Of a stretch of 64,000 nucleotides of DNA, positions 45,903-53,965 are shown piece by piece. The stretch lies in contig NZ_JABJWY010000024.1 in the NCBI RefSeq assembly GCF_013167215.1, forward strand, positions 310,001 through 374,000, in the 5' to 3' direction. Position 1 is the stretch's first letter. Each line of letters starts with the position of its first letter. The stretch is from Sphingobacterium prati. Lineage in GTDB: Bacteria; Bacteroidota; Bacteroidia; Sphingobacteriales; Sphingobacteriaceae. The translations under genes and the position numbers were made by a program. The notes beneath the pieces are model-generated. The model was not told where the DNA came from. It searched no databases and saw only the letters and a list, made by a program, of their open reading frames with translations.

Positions 45903-48734
45903 ATGCGACATACAACCCTATTTTTTACACTTCTGGCCCTATCCGTTGGATCGGCTGCACCAACATTTACCTATGCCCAAAAGGCAAAGACTGAACATTC
46001 CGTCAGATCCAATAAGTCTATCCCCCTTGACCCCGCTATTAAGGTGGGAAAACTGGCCAACGGTTTTCAATATTTTATCCTACGGAATAGCGAACCCAAA
46101 GAACGCGCACTGTTCTATCTGGCCAACAAAGTAGGCTCGCTACAGGAAACCGACAAACAGCAAGGGCTTGCCCACTTTTTGGAACATATGAATTTCAATG
46201 GGACAACCCATTTTCCGAAAAATGCGCTCGTAAACTATTTACAAAAATCAGGAATCCGTTTTGGCGCTGATCTCAATGCTTATACTGGGTTTGAAGAGAC
46301 TGTGTACCAATTACCCTTACCGACCACAGATCCGGTACTTTTGCGCCAAGGTATCCTGATTATGCGCGACTGGGCGAATGGCGCTTTGCTCGAAGATGAT
46401 GAAATCGATCAGGAGCGCGGTGTGATCCTCGAGGAGAAACGGCAACGGGGTGGACTTTCCCACCGCCTGCAGGAAAAAACATTTCCCTTATTGACCAACC
46501 AATCGCGTTACGCATCCCGTATGCCAATCGGAACCGATGAAGTGCTCAACAACTTTAAACACCAAGAGATCCGGCAGTTTCACAAAGACTGGTACCGCCC
46601 TGAGCTACAGGCGCTGATCGTCGTCGGCGATATCGACGTCAATGCGATCGAAAAAGAGATTGTAACCCAGTTTTCGGGATTAAAAAATCCAAAGAACGCC
46701 CCGCAATCCAAAAGCTACCCGATTTCTTTAAACGGCAAGAACCAATTTTTGGCATTCACCGATCCCGAAGTCACACAAAGCTCCTTACAGATTTTATATA
46801 AACAGGAAGCACGGAAAACGCGGCAGCTAAGCGACTATAAAAACTCATTGGCCAAAGATTTCTTTGTCCAGCTCTGCAATATGCGTCTGGCCGAACAAAC
46901 GCGAAAATCAGCGACACCTTTTCTGGCAGCATCGCTGAGCAATAGCGCGCTTGTTGGCAATATCGAAACCAATGGCATTCAGATTATGCCCAAGCCCGAC
47001 AGCCTGCAGTCCAGTATCAATGCCGTATACTACACCCTGGGCCAGATTGCTACACATGGCTTCACCAAGGCTGAACTCGATCGGTTGAAGTCCGACTACC
47101 GCAGCATGCTCATACAGAGCCTCAAAGAATACGACAAGACAGACTCCAAATCCTTTATGGATCAGATCCTGGCCCACTACCTCAAAGGAGAACCCGCACC
47201 TTCCTTTCAATTTTTGCAGCCTATCCTGCTCCAAGCACTTGAGGAAATCCGTATGACCGATATCCTGACCTATGGCAAAGAATTTGAAGGTCATCAGAAT
47301 CGCGATATGGTGTTGATTTATAATGACGATATTAAAGCAGTTCCCAACGAGTCTATATTGAACGACTGGATCAGTAGGGCGTCAAAACAACAGGTAAGTG
47401 CCTATCAAGAAGAACAACTCGCAGATCAGCTATTGCCAGGCCTACCACAGCCGGGAAAGATCATCAGTGAGCAGGAAGATAAGAAAGTAGGTACACAGAC
47501 CCTTTTGCTGAGTAATGGTGCCAAGGTTATCCTAAAGCCCACAACATTAAAAAACGACGAAATCCTGCTGACCTCTTATAGTCCTGGCGGGTATTCTCAG
47601 TATGCACTTAAAGATTTCCAGTCCGCAACCAATGCTGTCAATATCGTCACCAATAGTGGATTGGGTCCTTTTAATTCGCTACAGCTCTCCCATTACCTTA
47701 ATGGTAAGAATGCCACGGCCAGCCCCTTCATCAATGAAATCGGCGAAGGTATTAAAGCACAATCCAATCGTGAAGATCTACAAACAGCATTTGAGCTATT
47801 GTACGGTTATTTCACGGTCCCCCGTCTGGATAAGGATATCAATAAAACCAATCTTGAAAAAACAAAACTGTCCCTCAAAAATAGACAGCAACAAGCCAGT
47901 ACATTTTTCACAGATTCTATTGCCGCTGCTTTGTACAACAACGACCCACGTAAAACTGCGCCAACTTTACAAAAAATCGAGGAAATTGATTTTGACCGCT
48001 CCTTCGAAATCTATAAAGACAGATTTGCAGATGCCTCAGATTTTACATTTGTGATTGTCGGCAATTTTGACCGTCCCTTTATAGATCCCTATATCAAACA
48101 ATATCTAGCCACATTACCCAATATCAAACGCAAGGAATCGTTCGTGGACAATGGTGCTTATCCGCCGCAGCAGGGTATCCGCCGCGCTATTTATAAGGGG
48201 AAAGAAGAGAAATCCACTGTAGCAATGGCCTATCTGGGCACCTATGAAGATTACAGCGAGTACAATAATCTGCTGATGGACGCACTGTCAAGCAGCCTAA
48301 CGATTAAGCTGACGGAGCGGCTACGGGAGAAAGAAGGCGGTATTTATTCCATTAGCGTATCACCTTCACTTGCCAAAAATCCACGGAAGCGGTTTGGCAT
48401 GAATATATCCTTTACAACAGCACCCGAGCAAGTTGACAAATTAGTGGCCGCCGCCCTCGAAGAGATCGAACTGATCCGTAAGAATGGGCCATCGCAGGAA
48501 GATGTTGATAAATACATTGCAGAAAAACTCCTGAGCAGCAGTCAGCAGTTGCAATACAATGGTTTCTGGCTGTCCTACCTGTTGAGCAGTGCGGTTGATC
48601 AGCTTGATCCGGCGCGTATTTTTAATGAAAGCGAGCAGATTAAGTCCATTACCCCTGCAAAGGTGAAAGAATTGGCGCAGAAATACCTGGAATCAAGCCA
48701 TCTGTTTCAGTTTACACTTTATCCAGAGCAATAA
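45903..48734 (+). CDS. M16-family zinc metallopeptidase, exported (PqqL/FusC-like architecture)
   Basis: Periplasmic pitrilysin-family peptidase of 943 residues with a signal peptide (MRHTTLFFTLLALSVGSAA). The inverted zinc motif HFLEH is at residues 91-95, with the third ligand Glu probably in ERGVILEEKRQRG near residue 170. A second, inactive-type M16 half covers the C-terminal part (ERLREKEGGIYSISVS region). Such two-domain enzymes form a clamshell and degrade peptides or small proteins. It ends the operon with SusC/SusD and an ABC transporter, recalling FusC and PqqL, which cleave proteins imported by TonB receptors. Confidence 0.92.
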   Translation: MRHTTLFFTLLALSVGSAAPTFTYAQKAKTEHSVRSNKSIPLDPAIKVGKLANGFQYFILRNSEPKERALFYLANKVGSLQETDKQQGLAHFLEHMNFNGTTHFPKNALVNYLQKSGIRFGADLNAYTGFEETVYQLPLPTTDPVLLRQGILIMRDWANGALLEDDEIDQERGVILEEKRQRGGLSHRLQEKTFPLLTNQSRYASRMPIGTDEVLNNFKHQEIRQFHKDWYRPELQALIVVGDIDVNAIEKEIVTQFSGLKNPKNAPQSKSYPISLNGKNQFLAFTDPEVTQSSLQILYKQEARKTRQLSDYKNSLAKDFFVQLCNMRLAEQTRKSATPFLAASLSNSALVGNIETNGIQIMPKPDSLQSSINAVYYTLGQIATHGFTKAELDRLKSDYRSMLIQSLKEYDKTDSKSFMDQILAHYLKGEPAPSFQFLQPILLQALEEIRMTDILTYGKEFEGHQNRDMVLIYNDDIKAVPNESILNDWISRASKQQVSAYQEEQLADQLLPGLPQPGKIISEQEDKKVGTQTLLLSNGAKVILKPTTLKNDEILLTSYSPGGYSQYALKDFQSATNAVNIVTNSGLGPFNSLQLSHYLNGKNATASPFINEIGEGIKAQSNREDLQTAFELLYGYFTVPRLDKDINKTNLEKTKLSLKNRQQQASTFFTDSIAAALYNNDPRKTAPTLQKIEEIDFDRSFEIYKDRFADASDFTFVIVGNFDRPFIDPYIKQYLATLPNIKRKESFVDNGAYPPQQGIRRAIYKGKEEKSTVAMAYLGTYEDYSEYNNLLMDALSSSLTIKLTERLREKEGGIYSISVSPSLAKNPRKRFGMNISFTTAPEQVDKLVAAALEEIELIRKNGPSQEDVDKYIAEKLLSSSQQLQYNGFWLSYLLSSAVDQLDPARIFNESEQIKSITPAKVKELAQKYLESSHLFQFTLYPEQ

Positions 48735-48779
48735 TTCGCTGTTGTTTGTTTTATTATATCAGTCATCTCCGGGTGACGG

Positions 48780-48810
48780 AGCCGTTTGGGAGATCTCAAA
48801 CGGCTTTATT
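48780..48810 (+). terminator. Rho-independent terminator of the SusC-to-M16 operon
   Basis: The 9-bp stem AGCCGTTTG / CAAACGGCT is followed by TTATTTTTA, 46 bases after the peptidase stop. Confidence 0.8.
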
Positions 48811-48827
48811 TTTATGATTCCCATTAC

Positions 48828-48938
48828 CTATTTTGAATCTCGCAAGGTGAATTTTAACTGATCGATCATTTTTTGATCCGATCCTGTCAATAAATCTTTA
48901 AAATGCTCATGCTGACAGCAGTCCATCTTTGGTACCAT
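48828..48938 (-). CDS. Possible small ORF, 36 residues
   Basis: ATG at 48938 to TAG at 48828 encodes MVPKMDCCQHEHFKDL and then about 20 hydrophilic residues. Two adjacent cysteines and an HEH triplet stand out. It lies between a terminator hairpin (48965-48992) and the operon terminator on the other strand. There is no supporting neighbour, and I do not recognise it; it may be the remains of a longer gene. Confidence 0.2.
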   Translation of the reverse strand: MVPKMDCCQHEHFKDLLTGSDQKMIDQLKFTLRDSK

Positions 48939-48964
48939 GGTCAATTATAGTTATCAGGCATAAG

Positions 48965-48992
48965 AGACGCCTCCCAATTTTAGGAGACGTCT
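48965..48992 (-). terminator. Hairpin after the DUF6266 cassette
   Basis: The stem AGACGCCTCC / GGAGACGTCT with one mismatch and an 8-nt loop begins 13 bases past the stop of the last small membrane-protein gene. No T run follows on the minus strand. Confidence 0.5.
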
Positions 48993-49004
48993 TCAGAGCA
49001 CTGT

Positions 49005-49187
49005 CTAACGTTTCTTATTGCCGGTCTTGTTATTCCACCTTCCCAGTAGCCTACTCGTGGCGAAACTGACCAAGGTCCCCAAAGCGGCTGTTAAAGCAGT
49101 TTGCAGTACATCGCCCAGCGAGATACTTGCCCAGATGGAGCAAAGCGTACCACCGATCGCGGAGATGCGGATATCATTCAGTTTCAT
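49005..49187 (-). CDS. Small membrane protein, holin-like (60 residues)
   Basis: Sixty residues with glycine-rich hydrophobic stretches: DIRISAIGGTLCSIWASISL and LQTALTAALGTLVSFATSRLL, then a basic tail WNNKTGNKKR. Size, two short helices and a positive C-terminus resemble phage holins, but homology cannot be claimed. It overlaps the preceding gene by 14 bases and ends the DUF6266/DUF5675 cassette. Confidence 0.55.
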   Translation of the reverse strand: MKLNDIRISAIGGTLCSIWASISLGDVLQTALTAALGTLVSFATSRLLGRWNNKTGNKKR

Positions 49188-49458
49188 CGGCTTCGCTCCT
49201 TTCCTTGGGCATTACCGGCAGCTCGTCATCATCCACCGGAGAGCCTGTGGATCCGCGAGATTCGCCGCTTGATGTATGCTCGGTGCCCTCATCAGAATAC
49301 TTTTCAGGAGGTGGCTTATCCTCTTCCAAGACCGTCTCCACGATCCCCAGCCCCAGTGCAATGTATTTCAATATATTTGCTGCCTTTCCGGGCAGTTTGA
49401 CCGGCGCCAGAAGGACCACCTGCAGCACCTGTCCGATTTTATTTAAGATTTTTTTCAT
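49174..49458 (-). CDS. Small protein with hydrophobic N-terminus and acidic tail (94 residues)
   Basis: Starting at the ATG at 49458 (MKKILNKIGQVLQVVLL), the protein has an amphipathic or membrane segment up to residue 45, then a low-complexity acidic tail rich in E, D, S, G and P (ending ERSEADETE). The ORF can be read upstream to 49572, but that part crosses an inverted repeat and looks non-coding. Fourth in the cassette; no family recognised. Confidence 0.55.
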   Translation of the reverse strand: MKKILNKIGQVLQVVLLAPVKLPGKAANILKYIALGLGIVETVLEEDKPPPEKYSDEGTEHTSSGESRGSTGSPVDDDELPVMPKERSEADETE

Positions 49459-49823
49459 GGTCATTACTTTTAAATAGACAGGACGGTGATCATTCGCTAT
49501 ATTCCTTGATGCAATTGCTATTGCCCAATGGCTAAATGAATTCAAACTCACTTCGTTCAGGCAGGAATTCATTTTTTACACCATGGGACTTCATCAATTT
49601 GCAGTCGGAATATGAAGCTGCTGATCGCTCATCCTGCCCACTTTTATTCGAGCAATAAAGGAGGACAAGGAATTGAAAGCATAGCATTTCGACTGCCTAT
49701 CGCTGACGCAATATGACGGTAGCATAAATCATTGTCTGAGCACAGCGAGTTTGATTTATGCCGTCAGATTGTTAAGAAGATGGCACAAAGGAATGCAGTA
49801 GCCAATTCATGTCCTCCCAATTT
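49459..49823. repeat. Intergenic region with large imperfect palindromes
   Basis: AAATGAATTC (49534-49543) pairs with GAATTCATTT (49565-49574). Next, 49714-49731 (TGACGGTAGCATAAATCA) pairs with 49752-49766 (TGATTTATGCCGTCA), with a 3-nt bulge. Outside it, GGAGGACAAGGAATTG (49660-49675) pairs with CAATTCATGTCCTCC (49803-49817), and the stretches in between are partly complementary. The whole 49660-49818 segment is one long imperfect palindrome. TTTCGACTGCC and GTCTGAGCACAGCGAG recall dispersed palindromic repeats of Bacteroidota. No gene is seen. Confidence 0.5.
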
Positions 49824-50228
49824 CTATCGAATATTCAAATAAACCTCTGCGCCTTGGTCCCACAAGCTATACACCAGCGCTTTCAACTTCGCCAGCGCTT
49901 TACCACTGTGATCGCCTGTACCTTCACCTGTTAAGGTGGTGACCGGAGCGATACAACCCTGCAATTCACGCAATGCATTGTTGGCGGCATGGATCAGGAT
50001 CGCTTCGCGGCCGAGCACCATTGGAATACCAATCTGCTCGCCATGCTTTGGGTAGCGGCGCTTTTGCAGTTTATACTGCCCGATAGGAATACAGCTGATA
50101 CGCGGGATATTATTTCTATCCGGAAGTTCAATCGTATGACAGATCAGCTCCCCTTTGTAGGTGATGGTTCCATTTGTTCCCTTAGCTCCATATTTCCGTT
50201 GGAGCAGCAGGATATGTTTCGTTTTCAT
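49824..50228 (-). CDS. DUF5675-family protein
   Basis: A 134-residue protein that I recognise as DUF5675: YGAKGTNGTITYKGELICHTIELPD in outline, then CIPIGQYKL, GREAILIHAANN and LQGCIAPVT. The conserved His and Cys (IHAGN/GCI-like region) suggest a hydrolytic or peptidoglycan-related fold, but no activity is established. It overlaps the upstream DUF6266 gene by 4 bases (ATGA), so the two are translationally coupled. Confidence 0.8.
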   Translation of the reverse strand: MKTKHILLLQRKYGAKGTNGTITYKGELICHTIELPDRNNIPRISCIPIGQYKLQKRRYPKHGEQIGIPMVLGREAILIHAANNALRELQGCIAPVTTLTGEGTGDHSGKALAKLKALVYSLWDQGAEVYLNIR

Positions 50229-50758
50229 TTCGTTGAATAGCCCAAATACAATGAGCGTGAATACTTTGAACCCTTCCTGTTTGAGACCAGCAAATAGAGA
50301 TGGAATCCATCGTCCTGGAAACCTTCCGGGATCGGAACGACGACCTTACCCTCCCGCCGTTGCCAGATCTGCTCATTGACAAAGGCATAGCCTTTCTCTA
50401 CTTGGTAAGCACAGAGGATCAGCCGGTCGTCATGATTAACTAAGCTCGAGAATTGCATTTCATGGGCCACTTCAATGCGATCGACGTAACGATGCACCTG
50501 CCCATTTACGACACCCCACAGCGAACCTTCACTCAACCGCACCAAAGCAGGATCGACAACCGGACCATCTGTTTCATATTTAATTGCCATTTGCAATGTA
50601 TAGCCCAGTGCGAGTCCCGATGCAAGTGAATTCTTTCGTTTAGCCATTTCGGCAAAGCCTTTTTTGATCAATCCATTTAAGGGTGCCAGAAATGCAGCCC
50701 CCACTTTAAAGGCAGCCCGTACCCGCTGCTGAGCAGGACTGATAGTTTTATTAGCCAT
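50225..50758 (-). CDS. DUF6266-family protein, short form
   Basis: About 177 residues from the ATG at 50758 (MANKTISPAQQRVRAAFK). It matches the middle and C-terminal part of the next protein upstream: AAFLAPLNGLIKKGFAE, a variable beta-rich region, HLYLLVSNRKGSKYSRSLYLG. The glycine-rich N-terminal section (GGFKGKAGSIIGSSWK in the paralogue) is missing. DUF6266 has no known function. It lies 50 bases after the paralogue's gene and overlaps the DUF5675 gene. Confidence 0.8.
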   Translation of the reverse strand: MANKTISPAQQRVRAAFKVGAAFLAPLNGLIKKGFAEMAKRKNSLASGLALGYTLQMAIKYETDGPVVDPALVRLSEGSLWGVVNGQVHRYVDRIEVAHEMQFSSLVNHDDRLILCAYQVEKGYAFVNEQIWQRREGKVVVPIPEGFQDDGFHLYLLVSNRKGSKYSRSLYLGYSTK

Positions 50759-50808
50759 AATACGTGGTATAATATGGGCTGAGCCAGCATGGCCCAACCC
50801 AGTTTAAT

Positions 50809-51453
50809 TTAGATTAGCTGTACCTCGCCTAGATACACGCTTTTGGACACCTTGGTTTTCGACCGATTGGACAAAAACAGCCAGGTATGTACAGCACCCG
50901 TCGCCAGATGCTCGGGCACTGTAAATGACACCGTACCAGCCGCACGGGAACTTGGCGTAGGTGTGGATATAAATTCGTCTTTCTCGGGATGATAAGCCAA
51001 TACATAGACAATATCATCTTCAAAAGTCTCGAACGTCTCGCTTGCATCTGTACTCCAGATGAAGGTGAGGTCACCCGCGTCATACGACACGCCAACAGTT
51101 CCACCGCCGTACAGGCCACCATCCGAGATACTGATCTTGGAATAATCCAAGGTATAGTCCGGATAGACGCCGGCGATTGCCTGGTTCAAGTTAAATTGAA
51201 ACGCCGCGTTGATCGGTGTCAATTTTTCCGTATTTTTACGGCCAAATCCGATCTTTAAAAAGAAGTTGATGGGCAGCAGAAATCGCATCAGTGTTTTGAA
51301 TTTTTCCTGCTGCATCATCTGTGCTTCTGTTGCGGGCTTTGATCTTTTTTTATAAAGCCCCTTAATGTAGTTGATACTCTTCCAACTACTTCCGATTATT
51401 GAGCCGGCTTTACCCTTAAAGCCTCCATTTGCTCCATTTACAATAGTTCCCAT
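50809..51453 (-). CDS. DUF6266-family protein, full length
   Basis: A 214-residue protein with the typical DUF6266 start: MGTIVNGANGGFKGKAG, then GSSWKSINYIKGLYKKRSKP, QMMQQEKFKTLMRFLLPI and the closing WLFLSNRSKTKVSKSVYLGEV. The beta-rich C-terminal half and the conserved N-terminus recall phage virion or surface-exported proteins, but the function is unknown. It is the first gene of a five-gene cassette. The 576-bp region upstream contains a striking array of CATCG boxes. Confidence 0.85.
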   Translation of the reverse strand: MGTIVNGANGGFKGKAGSIIGSSWKSINYIKGLYKKRSKPATEAQMMQQEKFKTLMRFLLPINFFLKIGFGRKNTEKLTPINAAFQFNLNQAIAGVYPDYTLDYSKISISDGGLYGGGTVGVSYDAGDLTFIWSTDASETFETFEDDIVYVLAYHPEKDEFISTPTPSSRAAGTVSFTVPEHLATGAVHTWLFLSNRSKTKVSKSVYLGEVQLI

Positions 51454-51709
51454 TTGTTTAAATCATCACTTTTACATACCGGTACTTGTGATTGACATAA
51501 CAAACATAAAACACTTTAAATCAGAAACAAATAGACATAGAATGGTAGACCGAAGACTGACCGACGGGTATCGAAAAGTAGACCGATCACCGACCGAATA
51601 CAACGAAATATGACGGCTGTTTTGAAGCACAAAACTTGAAAAAAGAGCGCAAGTTTTAGCGGTATTGGAGATGAATCAACAGGCAGTTAACTCCCAATCA
51701 GCTCCCACC

Positions 51710-51786
51710 TTTCATCGGGTTCTCATCGAATTTTCATCGGGTTTGGATGCTATTTTTCCGATGAAATCCCGATGCCATTTCGATGG
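51710..51786. promoter_or_regulatory. Dyad-symmetric array of six CATCG boxes with 11-bp phasing
   Basis: TCATCG occurs at 51712, 51723 and 51734. The inverse CGATG(A/C/G) occurs at 51759, 51770 and 51781. Every step is exactly 11 bp, and all three pairs are symmetric about position 51749. An 11-bp period does not fit codons, so the pattern points to a protein-binding array, such as an operator or iteron-type site. Confidence 0.6.
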
Positions 51787-51921
51787 AAATTGCCGCAAAG
51801 GCAGGAGTTGGTCAGGAGAAAGTCCGAAGAATATTGGGCAGTCGGGCGAATAACCGAAGAGTTGAAACTATTACGAGAAAGCCATTCATTGAGCACCGCT
51901 GGTATCGGGTGATCCAGCATA

Positions 51922-51952
51922 AAAAAACCGTTTCACAAGATGTCAAACGGCT
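51922..51952 (-). terminator. Rho-independent terminator of the SDR gene
   Basis: On the minus strand a stem GCCGTTT / AAACGGT encloses an 11-nt loop and is followed by seven T residues, 78 bases after the SDR stop. Confidence 0.8.
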
Positions 51953-52029
51953 TATCCATTTATTGTGTCAGTCGGGTTGTCTCCTTTGGGGAATACAAGC
52001 ATCCAACCGACATTTTTATCAAGCGCACA

Positions 52030-52767
52030 TTACCATGGAATTTCACCCGAGCCAGGGTTCGTTTCCTCACTAAAGAATCTGCCGGAGGGGCCATGTTCAT
52101 CGATCAGTGCATATTTGATGATCCTGCCAGCAGCCTGCTCAACCTCACCCCCATTATGGCCTGTGAAATCCGTTTTTGTATACCCCGGGCATACGGCATT
52201 GATCTTAAAGTTTGTATTACGCAGCTCATAGGCCAGGTGTATGGTATACATGTTTAGTGCAGCTTTGGAGGCAGCATAGACGGCATACTTCGCGTAGTCA
52301 TAGGCAGGCCATTCCGGATTGCTTTGCAACGAAAGCGAGCCAACACTGGTACTCACATTCACAATACGGGGTTGATCCGATTGTTGCAGCAAGGGAAGGA
52401 AATGCTGGGTAACCCGGGATACGCCAATGACGTTGGTATCAAAAGTCGCCAAAAACTGATCCTCGCTAGCCTCCAAGGCGGTGTAGGGCGCATCGCCATT
52501 AATCCCGGCATTGTTGATCAATATGTCAAGTACAGCTGTTTTTTCAGCGATCTGATCACGCGCTTCTTTTACTGAGCGCAGGCTGGTCACATCCAGTGCA
52601 ATAGCCTCTACATGTGTAAGCCCTGATGCAGCCAACTTTTTTACGGCATCCAGCCCATTTTGTAAACTTCTACTCCCCAAATAGACGTAAAAGCCCTGCT
52701 CCAGTAATTGCCGCGCTGTTTCAAATCCAATGCCTTTGTTGGCACCTGTAATAAGTACTGTTTTCAT
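52030..52767 (-). CDS. SDR-family oxidoreductase (carbonyl-reductase-like)
   Basis: Classical SDR of 245 residues: LITGANKGIGFETA, LDVTSLRSVKEA, LINNAGINGD, NVSTSVGSL and the active site YAASKAALN. VCPGYTKTDFTGHNGG is typical of carbonyl-reductase-like SDRs. It is probably an NADPH-dependent reductase of small carbonyls. A Crp-like regulator gene lies 78 bases upstream on the same strand and may control it. Confidence 0.9.
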   Translation of the reverse strand: MKTVLITGANKGIGFETARQLLEQGFYVYLGSRSLQNGLDAVKKLAASGLTHVEAIALDVTSLRSVKEARDQIAEKTAVLDILINNAGINGDAPYTALEASEDQFLATFDTNVIGVSRVTQHFLPLLQQSDQPRIVNVSTSVGSLSLQSNPEWPAYDYAKYAVYAASKAALNMYTIHLAYELRNTNFKINAVCPGYTKTDFTGHNGGEVEQAAGRIIKYALIDEHGPSGRFFSEETNPGSGEIPW

Positions 52768-52844
52768 CTTTTTTATATTTAAAATCTGAAAGCAATATTA
52801 TAACAGTCCCCAAAATATTTCTTTACCAAATGGTAAAAAATGCA

Positions 52845-53411
52845 TCAAGTGATATTTTTACGTATTCTGCTCAGGGATTGCTGCGTCACCCCCAGATAAG
52901 ATGCGATATAACGGAGTGGCACACGGAGCATGACATCAGGATAATTTTTCAAAAATTCAAGATAGCGGGAAGAAGCATCCTGCGATACCACGGGTCCTTT
53001 TCTTGATTTTTGATACATACAGAGTTGCACCATTTTATTTTTTATGGTGTCCCATGCGGCAACGGTATGGGATAATCCCTCCCATTGTGCCTTTGAAAAA
53101 ACAATTAATTTGCAGTCCGTACAGGCTTGAATATATTCGGTCGAGATTTGGTGCGATTCCAGATTAAGGTAATCCGCTGCCAGGCTATCTTCAGCAATAA
53201 AACAGCGTGTGATATCTTCTCCTGCCTGATTATAATAACAGCCCCTTAGCACGCCCTGCACGACAAAACCCACCTGTCTGGGCACTGCCCCGGCCTCTGA
53301 AAAATATTCTCCCTTTTTCAATTCTATTTGCGTAGCACTTGCTTTGATTGATGCGATCTCCGACGTATTGAGATCACCAAATCGCAAGATATAATCGATT
53401 AAACTATCCAT
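52845..53411 (-). CDS. Crp/Fnr-family transcriptional regulator
   Basis: A 188-residue regulator from the ATG at 53411 (MDSLIDYILRFGDL); a longer reading to 53456 adds a poor N-terminus. The cyclic-nucleotide-binding-like beta-barrel contains IELKKGEYFSEAGAVPRQVGFV. The C-terminal HTH is PLRYIASYLGVTQQSLSRIRK. The residues that bind cAMP are not conserved, as usual in this Bacteroidota subgroup. It precedes the SDR gene on the same strand, a frequent pairing. Confidence 0.9.
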   Translation of the reverse strand: MDSLIDYILRFGDLNTSEIASIKASATQIELKKGEYFSEAGAVPRQVGFVVQGVLRGCYYNQAGEDITRCFIAEDSLAADYLNLESHQISTEYIQACTDCKLIVFSKAQWEGLSHTVAAWDTIKNKMVQLCMYQKSRKGPVVSQDASSRYLEFLKNYPDVMLRVPLRYIASYLGVTQQSLSRIRKNIT

Positions 53412-53539
53412 CGTTAGCATTTGATAGGTCAATTTACAAAAATATAATTTATTCAAAAGCCGCTATAAGATATTGCCCCCCATTGCAGAAAAATATTCAT
53501 TCCTAGCCCAGCTGATCATAAGGGAGGTTACACCGCAAT

Positions 53540-53568
53540 AAAAAAACGTCTCCCCGACCAGAGAGACG
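53540..53568 (-). terminator. Rho-independent terminator of the peptide/two-component operon
   Basis: On the minus strand CGTCTC / GAGACG with a 10-nt loop is followed by seven T residues, about 50 bases past the stop of the HTH protein gene. Confidence 0.75.
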
Positions 53569-53619
53569 CCCGAAGAAAGTAATCCGCGTACAGGTAAAAA
53601 TCAATTGATCGAGCAGTAC

Positions 53620-53934
53620 CTACAACCCACGGTAGCTAAGCCGTAGCCGCTCTACATCCACATCCCGATAATAACGCTTATTGCGTTCTCGTTTGGCTAT
53701 ACAGATATAGCCATCGCGCTGGAGCCGATAGAGTGTCTCAGTTGAGATACCGACATGCGATTTGACATACTCCGCATCGCGAAGCACGACATTTTCCGCT
53801 TCTAGCTGCTCCCGCAAGTCGAGATAGGTAGCCAGCTGACGTTTTACTGCCAGTAGTTCCACCAAGACCAATTTTTGGGCAAAGGAATGCCCGGAGCTTA
53901 TGGAAAAGCCCCTGAGATACTGATTTTTACGCAT
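53620..53934 (-). CDS. Excisionase/MerR-like helix-turn-helix protein
   Basis: A 104-residue protein. The N-terminal half is helical, possibly a short coiled coil (LLAVKRQLATYLDLREQLEAE region). The C-terminal half is a winged HTH of the HTH_17/excisionase type: AEYVKSHVGISTETLYRLQR, then IAKRERNKRYYRDVDVERL. Related proteins occur in Bacteroidota mobile elements and as small regulators. It is the last gene of the operon, 31 bases after the LytTR regulator gene. Confidence 0.8.
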   Translation of the reverse strand: MRKNQYLRGFSISSGHSFAQKLVLVELLAVKRQLATYLDLREQLEAENVVLRDAEYVKSHVGISTETLYRLQRDGYICIAKRERNKRYYRDVDVERLRLSYRGL

Positions 53935-53965
53935 ACAGATTTATTTAGGGTTTATAAAAGACGGG

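Larger units (their letters stand above)
51454..52029. other. Long intergenic region upstream of the DUF6266 cassette
   Basis: Holds two imperfect direct repeats starting GTAGACCGA (51545-51605), the phased CATCG array (51710-51786) and a terminator at 51922-51952. Short open frames exist, for example one from 51783 with an HTH-like AKAGVGQEKVRRIL and one from 51772 in another frame, but neither is convincing as a gene. Confidence 0.4.

Noticed and set aside
49005..51453. Prophage
   Set aside because: No capsid, terminase, portal, tail-tube, integrase or attachment-site evidence; only a small cassette of DUF6266/DUF5675 and small membrane proteins.
51783..52073. Plus-strand frame with an HTH-like start (AKAGVGQEKVRRIL)
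   Set aside because: It begins inside the phased CATCG array, runs through the SDR terminator and ends in antisense to the SDR gene, so it is probably chance.
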